Shown here in pieces: positions 1 to 11,675 of a stretch of 64,000 nucleotides of DNA. The translations under genes and the position numbers were made by a program. The DNA comes from Knufia peltigerae (lineage: Eukaryota; Ascomycota; Eurotiomycetes; Chaetothyriales; Trichomeriaceae), in the NCBI GenBank assembly GCA_030247855.1, contig JAPDRN010000030.1, positions 124,001 through 188,000 on the forward strand, written 5' to 3'. The notes beneath the pieces are model-generated. The model saw only the letters and a list, made by a program, of their open reading frames with translations, ran no database searches and was not told the DNA's origin. Each line of letters begins with the position of its first letter. The stretch's first letter is position 1.

Positions 1-1257
1 CAGTTATAATCAAAGTGTTCATGGACAGAGAGCAACACATACCAGCATATTGCGGTGCTTGGCATGGTGCTGATAATTCGCGGCCGCCAACCCCTCATGA
101 AACCGCTCCAGCCAAACTCCTTCTTAATGATGCCAGCAGCATTGAAAATGCCGCGTACATTCCGGATTTCGGCCTGTTGGCTGAGGCCTCGTGTTTGTAG
201 CAGTGTCTTGATCACATCGAGGGGGGTAGTGATGCCGGCCGCAAAAGCGCCGGCTAACCCACCAGCAACGCAGTGGGTAATAGGGTCGTATTCTTTCCGT
301 GGGTTCATAATTTTCGACAGCGACTCATATGCCATAAATTGCGTCGCCGTGAATGGCACCGTCATACATAGTGTCGTAGGGTACGATATGTAGAACGCTG
401 AAAGACCTTCCGCACGAAAGACTGAGCGGGCGCACTGCATTATTGATCGATACGATGACCCATGCACCTGCATTCGCTGTTTGATCACTGCCGGACAGTT
501 AGCTTTCCGTGGAAGCGAGCAGGAATTTGATCGCACCATCAAAAGGGTTCATCAGAGCGTCACTGGCGATCGTAGCACAAGCTCCGCTCAGAGCTATGAA
601 GCCGTTAGTATCCCACGATCCTATTCAAAAACGCTGCGCCGTAGTTCGGCCGCAAAGTGCATACCTGCAGCAGCAGGATGATGTTTTCCATCTGCTCGAT
701 TTCCTCCGGCCATCTCTTTGACTACTTCGTAGGTGCCGAAATAGACTGCATGAGCAGGACCTGTACATCGAGTCAGTACCCATTCCCATCTCTTGAAATA
801 TTTTACACACCTGCTCCGACAATGACACTTGTTACGCCTCTCCATAGTGTCCGTAAGCCTTCGAGCCGATATATCGTAGAAACAGCGTGAGAGAGTCCTG
901 TATATAAACCGCCGGCCGATGGATTTATGATCTGCATCCGTGTCTATGAGGGAAAGTCAGTGGGTGACTGTAATGCGGCCACTTGTGATGCTGGCGTACC
1001 TTCATCAAATCGACCGGATACATCACCGTGTGCTCCTAAAAATTCCAATCAGTCATGCTCTGTGTCCTAATTTCCATGATTCTCCATACCGCAATTCCAG
1101 CGAAGGCACCGGCAAGCATGTTATGGCTGAGGCCATAGTTGGGTGGTAGAGCTTCGTAACTGCATCTATGTCAACATGCTTTCCCCAACGTTCCGGTTCA
1201 GCCAACATACTCAAATTCCTCACCAGGCACGGCATCCGGACTGCTCGACGCAGTCAT
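1..1257 (-). CDS. MRS4: Mitoferrin-type mitochondrial iron carrier, 3' end cut by window edge
   Basis: Mitochondrial carrier family protein of the Mrs3/Mrs4 (mitoferrin) type, which brings iron across the inner mitochondrial membrane for heme and Fe-S cluster synthesis. Exons read on the minus strand: 1257-1211, 1159-1090, 1035-1000, 943-811, 760-665, 593-537 and 487-<1, giving about 308 residues before the edge. All three carrier signatures are visible: YPVDLMKTRMQ (repeat 1), NPFDVIKQRMQ (repeat 2, assembled across the last intron) and TPLDVIKTLLQ (repeat 3), plus the repeat-2 stretch ending SYPTTLCM that is typical of mitoferrins. The start at 1257 gives a short N-terminus ending in DYEALPPNYGL, as in yeast Mrs3; the frame is open upstream to about 1494 without support. 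In one frame the gene looks interrupted; the introns (GT...CTAAC/CTGAC...AG) explain this. The stop codon should lie just left of position 1. Confidence 0.88.
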
Positions 1258-2336
1258 ATTCTCCGCGGTCAGAACCGCCGGGAATTTGGCTGACGTCGCC
1301 ACGATTGCAGATGTTCTTTCGCTGTTTGATGAGACCGTCAACGAGCAGGTGGAACGGTCGTCTAGGAGGGAGTGTGAAGGATACGATGTCTGCCAGAGGC
1401 AAGTCGGGATTGAAGAACACCTCAGTGTAGATGGGAATGGCGCGGGCAATGGTAAAAAAAAGTAACCGGAGCAAATATCAATCTGAGCGAGCAAGGGCGA
1501 GACCTTTGCGCAGACAAATTGTTAGACTGGGGGGCGTTAGCTAAAGTGACGGGCTGGTTAATGACGCCGTGGACCCTCCAAAGGACCTAGGTTAGGTATC
1601 AATAGGCAGGTAAGTACCCTTAACTCGCAGGCCTCCGCAGTTCCGGGCAAAGAATCACTGGCCTCTTAAGCTGTCCAGCATAATTTTTGGACTCTTCAAG
1701 TACTTCTAGTCTCCCCAGCTCGCTCGCTTACACTTGTTTAGGCTAGAGGCTCGCTCATAGCTGACACCTCGGGCGGCTTTCGCCTTTCGAACTCGGTGTT
1801 TCTCTGACTTACGAATAACTTGGGAACCTAGGTAGATACTTAGGTACCGGTACCTCACAGGCCCATTATGTTTACTCCGTACGTGGACACAATTCGGCTT
1901 CACGGTATCAATGCCCTTCTATCAATTCATTTCATTCTCTTCGGTCTTTCTCGGGCAACGGTGATCATGTAGCCGCTACGGATAAGCAAGTTGAATGAGC
2001 CATCTTAGTCGTCGATAGATGTTGGATCTTGAGACCCACTGAGTGATCTGGTTGAGTGATGGCGATCATCATCTGGCTAAAAGCTTTGCTACTTGTTTTC
2101 AGAGACAATCCTTGCCACAACATGTGCATAAAATATACTGGCTCGGCCTTCAATGTTCATCACGCCCTTCTACCTAGCAAACAACAGCCCATCATTGTGT
2201 CGCAAATCGAAGCGCCAACCCTCTTCCATGGAAAATGCATCCAACTAGCCCATGTACGAACGCCGCGCTTGCTGCAATTGGTGGGAAGGACAAAGGAGGA
2301 TATCCTCACAGTCGTGCTCACTGTCCTGTCCTTCCA
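1258..2336. other. Intergenic stretch, no gene seen
   Basis: Upstream region of the mitoferrin gene and downstream region of the RBR ligase gene. Only short frames without recognisable content are present. One copy of the dispersed decamer TACTCCGTAC lies at 1873-1882. Confidence 0.6.
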
Positions 2337-3979
2337 TCATAAAGTTACGTTGAAACTCCACTCTCCTGTTGTCACGTCAGTTCTAGAAGCTTGATAGTGA
2401 ATGCAAGTCCTTACCCTTCTGGAGATTGTTAGCAGTGTCGGTCAACAAAATCTCGCGTCGTCTGTTGCAGTACGTGGTTTTGTCCAAGATTTCAACCTTC
2501 AGACCGGCCAGCTCATTCACAGGCTTCTCAAACATCTGGCTGAGGTTCTCAACCGCCATTTCCAAGTCTTTCTGGTTGTCCTCGAAAATCACAGTCATAT
2601 TATTCCGCTCCAGGTAGTATGCAAAGGCATACGTCCATTTGAGGGTTTGGCGGCAAGCCTGCAATGCCTTCGCTGCAGTGTCAAGGAACTGCACCTCAAT
2701 CCAGGACATGTTTGATTGAGACTGCAAACTTGTCATCTTCTTTTCGGTTTTAAGCCAGAGATCCTTGTCCAGTTTAGCACTCTGCTCGTGATTAGCATAC
2801 CGGTTGTAGTAGTGCAAGTATCGTTCCAGGGAGTGACGGGAGCGAGCTTGAGCATCGCGTGCATCGGCGCCTGACTGCTCTTCGAAACGGTTACAATTAT
2901 ACCAGCTTGTGCCATGCTCACTCCAAGGTCCCATGCACATCCAGCAGAATTCATGTTTGCACTTGCGACAGGTCATGTGGTTACAACCGCCATTCTTTTC
3001 TATTGTGGACTGGCATTTGGGACATTCCTTTGTATTTGCTGAGATCCAGTTTGACGTTTCGGAGTCATCCTCGCACTTCTTCAACCATTTTTTGACCAGG
3101 GAGCAGGGAGCAGGTCGATGGTCTGCCAAGGTACAGCCAAAGCAAAAGCTATGATCGTGGGAGCAACGCACGGTAGGAACGATCCGGGAGAGATCTCGTT
3201 TCTTGACAGGACAATCAATAGCGTATTCGCACTCGGGCGCAGGACACCATTTCAGGTTTGCCTTATCATCCACATATGTCCTCGTGAGCAGTACCTGGTA
3301 ACGATCCCAAACGGTCTGATCCACCAGTAGTCTGAGCGATTTCGAGTCCACGATCCGGTGGCAGTCATCAGAGGGGCACTCAATCCTTGCAGCCTCTCCC
3401 TCTTCCTTGACCTTCTGGCCCAGATAATGGGAGTAACAGTCAACACAGTATCGGTGGCCGCATCTCATGGCGTATGTCCGCAACTCAGGATCGTCCTCGT
3501 AGCAGATCTCGCATGTAAAACCCGGGACTGTCTTGGTATGTGGGGTTTCTGCGAAACTCGCCCCTAAGCCTGCCTCTTCCAGAACTCTTTCCGGGAAATC
3601 CATGTATGACTCGATCAGTTTCTCCTTGTTCCATCTCATGTACCGGAGAAGGATGGCCGTCTGTTCGGGTGGCAGTTCAATGATTGATGAAACTTCCTGA
3701 AATTGTCTGTCTTGCAGTGCTTGTATATCCTGGGGACTCAAAACCTTGTAGTCCACTTCATAGGGTTTCTGCGGATTTGTGAAGATGTCTTTGTCATATG
3801 CAAAGCCGCCGTCGTGATCCTGATCAAAATCTATAACATGTCAGCGAGGGCTTCACAACCCACAAGCGGCGTAACATACCACCTTCTATACTGCCAATGT
3901 CACTATCTTGAGTTCCTTCGTCGAAATCGATTTCATCACCACTAGGTGAGTCGGACATGAAATCGTCTTCTGAATCCAT
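2337..3979 (-). CDS. Ariadne-type RBR E3 ubiquitin ligase
   Basis: RING-between-RING ubiquitin ligase of the Ariadne (ARIH1/Hel1) family, which receives ubiquitin from an E2 on a RING2 cysteine before passing it to substrate. Exons: 3979-3880, 3830-2415 and 2365-2337; 514 residues. Order: acidic N-terminus (MDSEDDFMSDSPSGD), UBA-like region, RING1 starting CEICYEDD, an IBR with paired Cys, RING2 starting CPKCQSTIEKNGGCNHMTC (the last Cys of that string is the expected catalytic one), then the helical Ariadne domain. The final intron (2414-2366) replaces a stray ending by KGEWSFNVTL, the usual Ariadne C-terminus. The ATG at 3979 is preferred because it gives the acidic Ariadne start; the same frame is open back to 4159 but only from a non-ATG codon, and that segment is rich in Ser, Lys and Arg. 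Confidence 0.9.
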
Positions 3980-4645
3980 ATCTTGTAAAGAGGGTGAGCC
4001 GTGCTCTGTCATGGGTGTCGTGGGACCTTGTGGAGGGACAGCGGATGCCTTTCGGGACTTGACAGATGCGTGGTTAAAGGCGTCTGAGACACCGTCCTCG
4101 GCCTTTCTCTTTCTCGAGGAGGGTGTCGTGGTGGCTTTATGGGAGCAGCTGTGCCTCAACCGAGACGACAGGCTGCTTTACGACAAATGACGATGGGAAG
4201 GGAATGAGTCTAGTACTCGTCGAGTGGGTTCAAGACAGGATCGTGGTCAGCAGACAATACTGAATGAATGACTGCACATAGAAAAAGCAAGGGCGATGGG
4301 AGATATCAATCAAAATAGTACATCGAGTTACAAATGATAGAGATCCTGGGCGGCGAGGAAATTGAAAGTTGCGATCCAGGCTGCGGTGCTGGTTTATTAA
4401 GGCAGACAATGTCGGGCGGGAATGGAAGCGCAGGTGCAGCCAGATGATGTGAAGTGGCGCTTGCGAGGACCGGAAAAGCGGTTTCTTGCCATCGCTGCCA
4501 TAAGCGGGAGAGTCACGTGTTGTAATGGGTCCTTGTCACAGCCTTGTCTCACGTTTAGAAGGTAGTGGTACATCTGTGGTAGCTTATTGCGCTATCACAT
4601 CCTTTTTATTTCATTGTAGTGATATTCCTCAGTCAAGGTTCGCAA
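3980..4645. other. Intergenic stretch with possible 5' extension of the RBR gene
   Basis: The part from 3980 to 4159 is open in frame with the RBR ligase and encodes a basic Ser-rich segment, but has no in-frame ATG before a TAA except one at residue 50 of that frame. It is either 5' leader or an extra exon whose start lies upstream. The rest separates the gene from the 3' end of the eIF2B epsilon gene. Confidence 0.5.
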
Positions 4646-6715
4646 TCAGTCATCTTCATCCTCATCTTCCTCGCTCTCACTTTCACTCTCCGCATTCTCC
4701 AGCCAGTCGATAAACTGCGAACTTTGTTGTCTCAAGGCAGCCAATTCGGGCTCATTGCTTGACCTCTCATCCTCCCACCAGTCCGTGAACGCTTCCTCGC
4801 CGAAAACCTCCAGATCGTACAAGTCTTTGATGACAAACAACAAGACCTTTCCGCCATCCTTTCTCCGGGTCAAGTCTGTTTGTGCTTCTAACAAGAAGGA
4901 AACTTGCTCTTCGGTCGCCTGAGATGCCCCTTTTCGTCGAATGAGAGTATGGTATGCGCTCAGAACTCGTCGACTCGCATCAGCCGCGGACATACCAGCC
5001 TCGATTTCGCTGTGGATATGCTTCATCAGAGCAATAGCGACAGCTTTGCGGACCTGAACTTCATCGGCACCCCCACTAAATCGAAGCCCCATTAATTCAC
5101 TCAACATGTCGTCTGCCTGCTTCCCTTCCTGCATGCGCTGAACTAGGATTGCAACTGTGTCATGCTGGAAGCGGTCTGTAATGTCTTCGTCTGAGATAGA
5201 CGTGGCGAAACTCTGCCGCCGAGAGTCACTTCTCGAAGAGAGCTCGTCGTGAGATACATCAGAAGCTAACGTTGATAACGAATCGGCGAACTCTGCTTTT
5301 CCGTAGACTAGTTTGGAGATTCTTGAGCCATCTAAGTCGTCTTCATCTTCAACGTATGCATGGCCTTCTCCTTCGTCGCCGCCGACCAGGGCATGGTCGT
5401 TTGCTGCAGCCGACCCCTGCTGGGTTTTGCAAAGTCGAGAGCCTGGCATGACTGTCGTCCCTGGTGCAATTTTAACGCCAAAGGAAATCAAGGCACCTTC
5501 TCCTATTGTACTATTGTCGCCAATGAAAGCTTCGTGGCCGATAATTGCTCTGGAAATTTTGACATTGTTGCCAACTGTAACATCGTCCCAGATATAGCCA
5601 CCATCGATTTGTGTGTTTTTTCCAATGTGGCATCGTTGGCCTATGATGCTGTTGACTATGTTGCATCCAGCTCCTATGCTGGATTCTGGGCCAACGATTG
5701 CACCGGCAGCAATCCTCGTAGGGCGGGCCCTGATCACTTTGCTATCCAGGATGTCACCAGACGGCGAGCGCTCGTAATGGGTGTCTGCGAAGACGTTGTT
5801 CTCAACTGCCAACGATGGGACTAGACCTTGTTTCAGGTCCTGCGAGATAGCATTGTATGACCAAAAGTCCGCTGCCCTTGAGGAGTAATAGTCGGTAACG
5901 ATATATGTGTGGATTGTTTTGCCGTTCAGTTCATAGTCTTTCAACACTCCGTACAGAAAGTCCTTTCGCGGTGCCTGATTGTCAAAATTGTCAGACCAGA
6001 GACTTAGAACGTCTGGGGTGCAAATGTCAATTCTGCAATCGATGAGGTCCTGTCTGACATCGATTTCGGGTGTCTTTAGAATTTCTGGATCGACGTGGCC
6101 AGTGAATTGGGTACCAGCAAATGCTTCCTCGTAATGAAGACAACGGTCTTTAATAGGATCTAGGATGAATGTTGGCACGATTCCTCCTGCGTGGTCGTGC
6201 GTGCCGGGCTGGGTTTCGCGGAGAACCATGGTCATGATAGCATTCTTGTCCTTTTCTCTGCGAATTCGATGTTGCTTCAGAGCCTTTTCGATGGGAAAAT
6301 TGGAAATCACATCGCCACTGATACAGATGAAATCACCTGACATCAAATGCTTTTGATCCAGATCTCGCATGACATCGCCGACTGAGCTGGCAACACATCT
6401 GAGGAATGTGATGTTGTCAAATGGTGATTTAGGCGACTTCCACCGAGAAGCCTCGATGTATGTTTCGACTTGGTCGACATGAGCTCCAGCATAGATATAG
6501 ACCACCTGGACTCCCGCGCTGGCAAGATACTCTAAACTGTACTCGATAAGTGGAGTATTGGCCAAAGTCAGCAAACAACGCGGCCGTTCGAGGGTAAATG
6601 GTGCAAATCTAGTTTCGAAAGTGTCGGCGATGAGGATGGCTTGCAAAGGGTCTTCTTTATTGTCATCCCCTGATCTCCCTTTTCCACCGGCGGATCTCTG
6701 TGGCTTGGGTGCCAT
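4646..6715 (-). CDS. GCD6: Translation initiation factor eIF2B, epsilon subunit
   Basis: Catalytic subunit of eIF2B, the cytosolic guanine-nucleotide exchange factor that recycles eIF2-GDP to eIF2-GTP. Single exon of 689 residues, close to the usual 700. An N-terminal nucleotidyltransferase-like domain begins around residue 23 (QAILIADTFETRFAPFT), followed by left-handed beta-helix hexapeptide repeats around residues 330-430 (for example IGAGCNIVNSIIGQRCHIG), a Ser/acidic linker, and a C-terminal W2/HEAT domain (about 520-675) that carries exchange activity. It ends in the expected acidic tail (ESESESEEDEDEDD). The ATG at 6715 precedes a short basic leader and is the natural start. It is divergent from the Sec14-like gene. 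Confidence 0.95.
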   Translation of the reverse strand: MAPKPQRSAGGKGRSGDDNKEDPLQAILIADTFETRFAPFTLERPRCLLTLANTPLIEYSLEYLASAGVQVVYIYAGAHVDQVETYIEASRWKSPKSPFDNITFLRCVASSVGDVMRDLDQKHLMSGDFICISGDVISNFPIEKALKQHRIRREKDKNAIMTMVLRETQPGTHDHAGGIVPTFILDPIKDRCLHYEEAFAGTQFTGHVDPEILKTPEIDVRQDLIDCRIDICTPDVLSLWSDNFDNQAPRKDFLYGVLKDYELNGKTIHTYIVTDYYSSRAADFWSYNAISQDLKQGLVPSLAVENNVFADTHYERSPSGDILDSKVIRARPTRIAAGAIVGPESSIGAGCNIVNSIIGQRCHIGKNTQIDGGYIWDDVTVGNNVKISRAIIGHEAFIGDNSTIGEGALISFGVKIAPGTTVMPGSRLCKTQQGSAAANDHALVGGDEGEGHAYVEDEDDLDGSRISKLVYGKAEFADSLSTLASDVSHDELSSRSDSRRQSFATSISDEDITDRFQHDTVAILVQRMQEGKQADDMLSELMGLRFSGGADEVQVRKAVAIALMKHIHSEIEAGMSAADASRRVLSAYHTLIRRKGASQATEEQVSFLLEAQTDLTRRKDGGKVLLFVIKDLYDLEVFGEEAFTDWWEDERSSNEPELAALRQQSSQFIDWLENAESESESEEDEDEDD

Positions 6716-7594
6716 GTTGAAATGTGTCGAAATGAAGATGAGGGTATTGTGCGCGGAGCAATCGACCGCCGAAGAAGGTCTATGTCGGTGGCTGTCTTAT
6801 TCGTTATCGTTGAGCCTGAAATGTTGGCCTGTGTTTCACAAGCATGGCGCTTTAGAAAGCAGTGACTTATGTGAATAGATCGATGTCTGTCGTTGTGCAA
6901 GCGTTGTTGAGCGATCCTTTAATTCAAGAATATTTATTACAGAAGCAGTGAGTCACCTGTGAATGGCTGGATCAGACACGCCACTCTCCAATAAGAATTT
7001 GCGACCGGGAATCTTGCCAAGCCTGGCAAACAGCCACCTGTGGCTTAGCGTGGAGCATGGTCACTGAGCAAGTACCTAACACTACCTACTTTAGGGGTTG
7101 CTGTCGTTGAACATGACGCCCAAAACCTGGCATTAATAGGCATGGTCATTCCCCCTGAAGGCCTTTGTTGCCCCTGCAATTCAGCCCTTCTATGCCAGAA
7201 ATAAGGGCCTGGAGCTTGACGTCCTCTTCTCGGCCAGGAACACGAGCAAGTGCCAGGGTACCATGAAGTCTTATTGGTGTGTCGGTCGTCTGCGTCATAG
7301 CTGGTAGCGAGCGAGGGGGCCCATTGCACTGCCCTTCAACTTGTTCTTTGCCCAGATGATGAAGTCCGTGTCCGTGATTCTCGGAATTTAGTCGTCAGTT
7401 ATTATTCTTGTTGTTATTGTTGGTGCGGTGACTTGACTACTGCCACCACCATCACTCATTCTCAAGACCTGACTCAAATTGATAATCCCCTCGTCCTATC
7501 CTCCCTCATCTCCTTGCTCGACCCGGACCTGAGAGATTCGAGCGGACTCAACAACACCTCAGACCCGTTTTCTTTGACTATCCCACAAGTCAGC
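6716..7594. other. Divergent promoter region, eIF2B epsilon / Sec14
   Basis: Shared upstream region of two divergent genes. The frame of the Sec14 gene is open back to 7433 but only from TTG, so the ATG at 7595 is taken. No other gene is seen. Confidence 0.55.
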
Positions 7595-8794
7595 ATGTCG
7601 AAGACATCAAAGGAAGGTCCCAATGCGAACCCGCATATGGATCTGGACCCGAAATACGATGATTATGACTTTCCCACAACCGCTCCTGAGCCGCAGTCTG
7701 GCCACCCTGGCCATACCACCAAAGAACAGGACGCCCAGGTACACCAGCTGAGGGCTATGCTTGAACAAGAAGGATACACTGAAAGATTGGACACCTTGAC
7801 CTTGTTGCGGTTCTTGAGAGCACGAAAGTTCAATGTCGAGCTTTCCAAACAAATGTGTGATCGCGTGAAGAGATATTTGATTGAAATATGCTAATTCGGG
7901 TCTAGGTTCATCAAGAACGAGCAATGGCGCAAGGAATTCGGCGTGGATGACCTGGTTCGCAATTTTGACTACAAGGAGAAACCTGAAGTTTTCAAGTACT
8001 ACCCTCAGTACTATCACAAAACCGACAAGGTATATGTGCCCACTCCGTATGAATCGCGAGTCCTGCAAGGCTTACAAATATTACAGGATGGCCGACCTGT
8101 CTACATCGAGCAGTACGGGAAAATTGATCTCAATGCCATGTACAAGATCACCTCTGCCGAACGAATGGTCCAGAACCTCGTCGTTGAGTACGAGAAAGTG
8201 GCGGATCCTCGACTTCCAGCTTGCTCGCGGAAGTCGGGCAAATTGCTCGAGACATGCTGCACGATCATGGATATGAAAGGAGTCGGCGTGTCAAGGATCC
8301 CTTCAGTCTATGGCTATCTACGATCCGTCAGTGCTATCTCTCAAGACTACTACCCTGAACGTCTGGGTAAACTATACATCATCAATGCGCCATGGGGATT
8401 CAGCAGTGTCTTCAGCTTCGTGAAGTCCTTCCTCGATCCTATCACAGTCGCAAAGATCCACATTCTTGGTTCGGGATACCAGAGTGAGCTCTTGAAACAA
8501 GTCCCTGCTGAGAATCTCCCAGCCCAGTTTGGCGGGACTTGCGAATGCAAGGGCGGGTGCGAATACAGTGACGAAGGTCCATGGCAAGATCCCGAATGGG
8601 TGAGAACGCCAAAGTGGGCGAAGGAGGATGCAGCCACCGGAAAGAATTCTGCAAATGTCGTACAGCCAGCCCCTACTGCAGGATCGAAAGATCCGCTCGA
8701 GGGTGGTGCTCCAGCTCCTGCTACGGCCCCCACAAAAGCAGAGAACGTCCCTACCGAGGGAGCAAAGATGCCATTGGAAGCGCAACAGCCATAG
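7595..8794 (+). CDS. SEC14: Sec14-like phosphatidylinositol/phosphatidylcholine transfer protein
   Basis: CRAL-TRIO lipid exchange protein acting on Golgi membranes to support phosphoinositide signalling and secretion. Exons: 7595-7854, 7906-8029 and 8087-8794; 363 residues. A CRAL-TRIO N-terminal helical domain (about 45-95, including LTLLRFLRARKFN) is followed by the lipid-binding domain with YYHKTDKDGRPVYIEQ (formed across intron 2), RLPACSRKSGKLLETCCTIMD, YYPERLGKLYIINAPWGFS and LPAQFGGTCECKGGCEYSD, all close to yeast Sec14. Intron 2 (8030-8086) is in frame and free of stops, so an unspliced reading would insert 19 residues in the middle of a conserved motif. The C-terminal 80 residues are Pro/Ala-rich and lineage-specific. 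Confidence 0.93.
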
Positions 8795-9647
8795 TCTGGA
8801 GAGAAGCGTAGAAGGTGCAAACTCACAAGGCCAAGGACATCGAATACGACGCTATCCAAGCGATTTAGACATGCTTGAAGCATTTCAGAGCAGAAAACGG
8901 CCCCAGTACTGGACAAACTCAACGATGAGATTGAAGAGCCAAGTCATTTCGGACTGTTGTTATGTACCATTCTGCTTGGCCGGGTTTTATACGCTCGTCC
9001 TTTTTTCCTCCTTCACTACACAAGGTTCGTCTGTATATGTAGAGCTCCCAGGTGAACTCCATAGGCAGTGTATTTATTGTTTGGACGGCAGTCTGTCTAC
9101 CTTTCTTCGTGACCGTACGTTTCAGTTCCCATGAAAAGCCCGCAATGACTATCAATGAGAGCTTTCTAGAGCGGGCGGAGGGTAGCATTCCTGCTTCGAA
9201 CACACCTCGGAGAATGTGAATGTCTCGCGTGTACTCCTAACCTGCCACAGCACCATCAATGGCCCTGCGTTATCGAATAACTCTGAAGCATAGTGCTTAG
9301 AGCTGCTCCATCATTCCCCATGATGATATGCTGGCATCAAGCTTCATCGCTGCCTTGATAGTACTCAGGCAAGGCACAGCCGCCTTTGCTCGGATCTCCA
9401 GCCAATGACCTGTAATGGTAATTCCTGGCGGAACGCAGCTAGGCCGCACCGATGCGGCGATCGTCCTGATGAAGGTGGACTATATTCCAGACTTCGATGT
9501 CGAATATGCGATCCGACTCTGGTCTGGCCTGTTTCGGTGGTTTGGAAGTGCCGTGTGGCAATCAGCCGCGAGATCAGCGATGCGATGCCATGGTGAGAAT
9601 TCGCACAGGCAACCAAATGGATTTGCAGATAGACTCCTTTGTGCCTC
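8795..9647. other. Convergent 3' intergenic stretch, no gene seen
   Basis: Lies between the 3' ends of the Sec14-like and Mis14 genes. Only short frames without recognisable content. Confidence 0.6.
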
Positions 9648-10553
9648 CTATTCAAATTCCATAGCCACGGTCCTTGCCCGCTGGACCTTGCCAACGGTCT
9701 CCGTCAAACTTGCACCTCCGTGTCCATTCTCGGCGGCCGTAGTTTTTAGGCCAGAAAGGACTGCCAATTCGCCGATGCCGCTCTCATACATGGCCTGTAC
9801 ATCGTCGTGCCATCCGTCGCGCAGAGTCTTGAGTTTCAGTGGTCCGTCCTCCTCGCTGTCCGCCGCATTCTCTTGTGCTCTGGCCATGCCCTCATTATAT
9901 CGCTCATCGTCGCGCGCCAATTCTACCATCAAAGCATCACTAAAGTCCTTCGCGGCCTGTGACGGTGCCGTCCGTCGGAGCTTGCTCACCTGTGCGGTGA
10001 GGGCTTCAAGTTCGCCGTACAAGCCCGCTACTCGTGATTGTAATCTGCTGTCGTAACTCTCGTACACAAAATCCACGCCCTCTCTTTCCTCATGGGGCTC
10101 ACCTGAGGTGGTGGTGGTGGTGGCGGCGGCGGCGGCGGCACGGGTCGCCTCGTTGGCGAGAATGGAAAACTCGGAAGCGTTCATCCCGTTGACTGTGATG
10201 TTCTGGCTGGCACCCTCCCACGTCCGGGTCATGAACGCGTCGACGAGTTGACGGACCCGCGCTCGCAGTGGATCTTCTTGTTGGTCATTCTGATGCTGCG
10301 CGGTGTCTCGGGCAGCGGCCAGCGTTGGTTCGGTAGGCTTCACGCCATCGAGTGAGATTATCGTGGCGGGCTGAGCATTGTCAACGCCGTTGTTCTGTAG
10401 AGCGGAAAGAGGGAAATGTAGGTCGAGTTTCTGTTGAGCCGACGCGATCAGGTTGCGCTGGAGGTACGTGAAGTCGTCTGGAGTCTGGAGTTCGATTTTG
10501 CGATGGTGAACATTCACCTGCGGCTGCGGATGAGCAGCGGCATCTGTGGCCAT
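9648..10553 (-). CDS. MIS14: Kinetochore protein Mis14/Nsl1 (MIND complex)
   Basis: Subunit of the Mis12/MIND complex, which links centromeric chromatin to the Ndc80 microtubule-binding complex. Single exon of 301 residues. The N-terminal signature HHRKIELQTPDDFTYLQRNL matches the family's opening helix, followed by a second conserved helix (LRARVRQLVDAFMTRTWEGA) and a C-terminal coiled-coil segment (YGELEALTAQVSKLRRTAP). An Ala-rich run followed by a Thr run sits near residues 140-152. The ATG at 10553 is chosen because the conserved block starts about 17 residues later; the frame upstream to 10706 lacks similarity. Divergence is normally high in this family, so the assignment rests on the N-terminal block and overall architecture. 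Confidence 0.8.
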   Translation of the reverse strand: MATDAAAHPQPQVNVHHRKIELQTPDDFTYLQRNLIASAQQKLDLHFPLSALQNNGVDNAQPATIISLDGVKPTEPTLAAARDTAQHQNDQQEDPLRARVRQLVDAFMTRTWEGASQNITVNGMNASEFSILANEATRAAAAAATTTTTSGEPHEEREGVDFVYESYDSRLQSRVAGLYGELEALTAQVSKLRRTAPSQAAKDFSDALMVELARDDERYNEGMARAQENAADSEEDGPLKLKTLRDGWHDDVQAMYESGIGELAVLSGLKTTAAENGHGGASLTETVGKVQRARTVAMEFE

Positions 10554-11030
10554 TGTCAGACCTTGAATGCAGTCTTCAATTGCCTTTGCAAATCCGAAGC
10601 TGTCTCGACCTTTACAGTAGTACGTAGTAGTAGTATGTGAGAGTGTTGGACGTAAACAAACTTGTATGCGGAGAAAGTGGCGTACTCCGATTGGTCTGCT
10701 GCACACAAAGCTGGGCAGGCTGGCCTCGTACAGAACTACGGGGCAGGTCGATATAGAATCATCTACAGCGCCACGTCATGCGAATTATAGTGGTCATTTA
10801 GGTTGGACTGAATCCGTGCAAGTGAAAGACACAGAGAGGGAATTATAAGAAGACGAATGAAAAAAGACGGGACTTATTGGAGAAGATGTGTGATGTGAAG
10901 AATTCGATTCAGATTTTGGTTTTTTTGCCTGGCTGACTTGCCCTCATGTCTGATACCTTGTCGATTTCCTGGCTAACTAAGAATACCCGACGCATTCTTC
11001 ACATGCACTTGTCAAGCCTAATTTGAGTCC
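10554..11030. other. Intergenic stretch, no gene seen
   Basis: Upstream of the Mis14 gene and downstream of the ubiquitin-S31 gene. Contains T-rich and A-rich tracts and no credible frame. Confidence 0.6.

Positions 11031-11675
<645 letters not shown>

Noticed and set aside
1..1257. Mitochondrial carrier apparently broken by stops and frameshifts (pseudogene)
   Set aside because: Six introns with good donors, branch points and acceptors restore one continuous product with all three carrier signatures.
2383..3756. RBR ligase ending in KDLHSLSSF
   Set aside because: That end is translated intron; a donor at 2414 and acceptor at 2366 give the conserved GEWSFNVTL terminus.
9365..9694. 109-codon minus-strand frame after Mis14
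   Set aside because: No recognisable content; it lies in the 3' intergenic region and overlaps the end of Mis14 in another frame.
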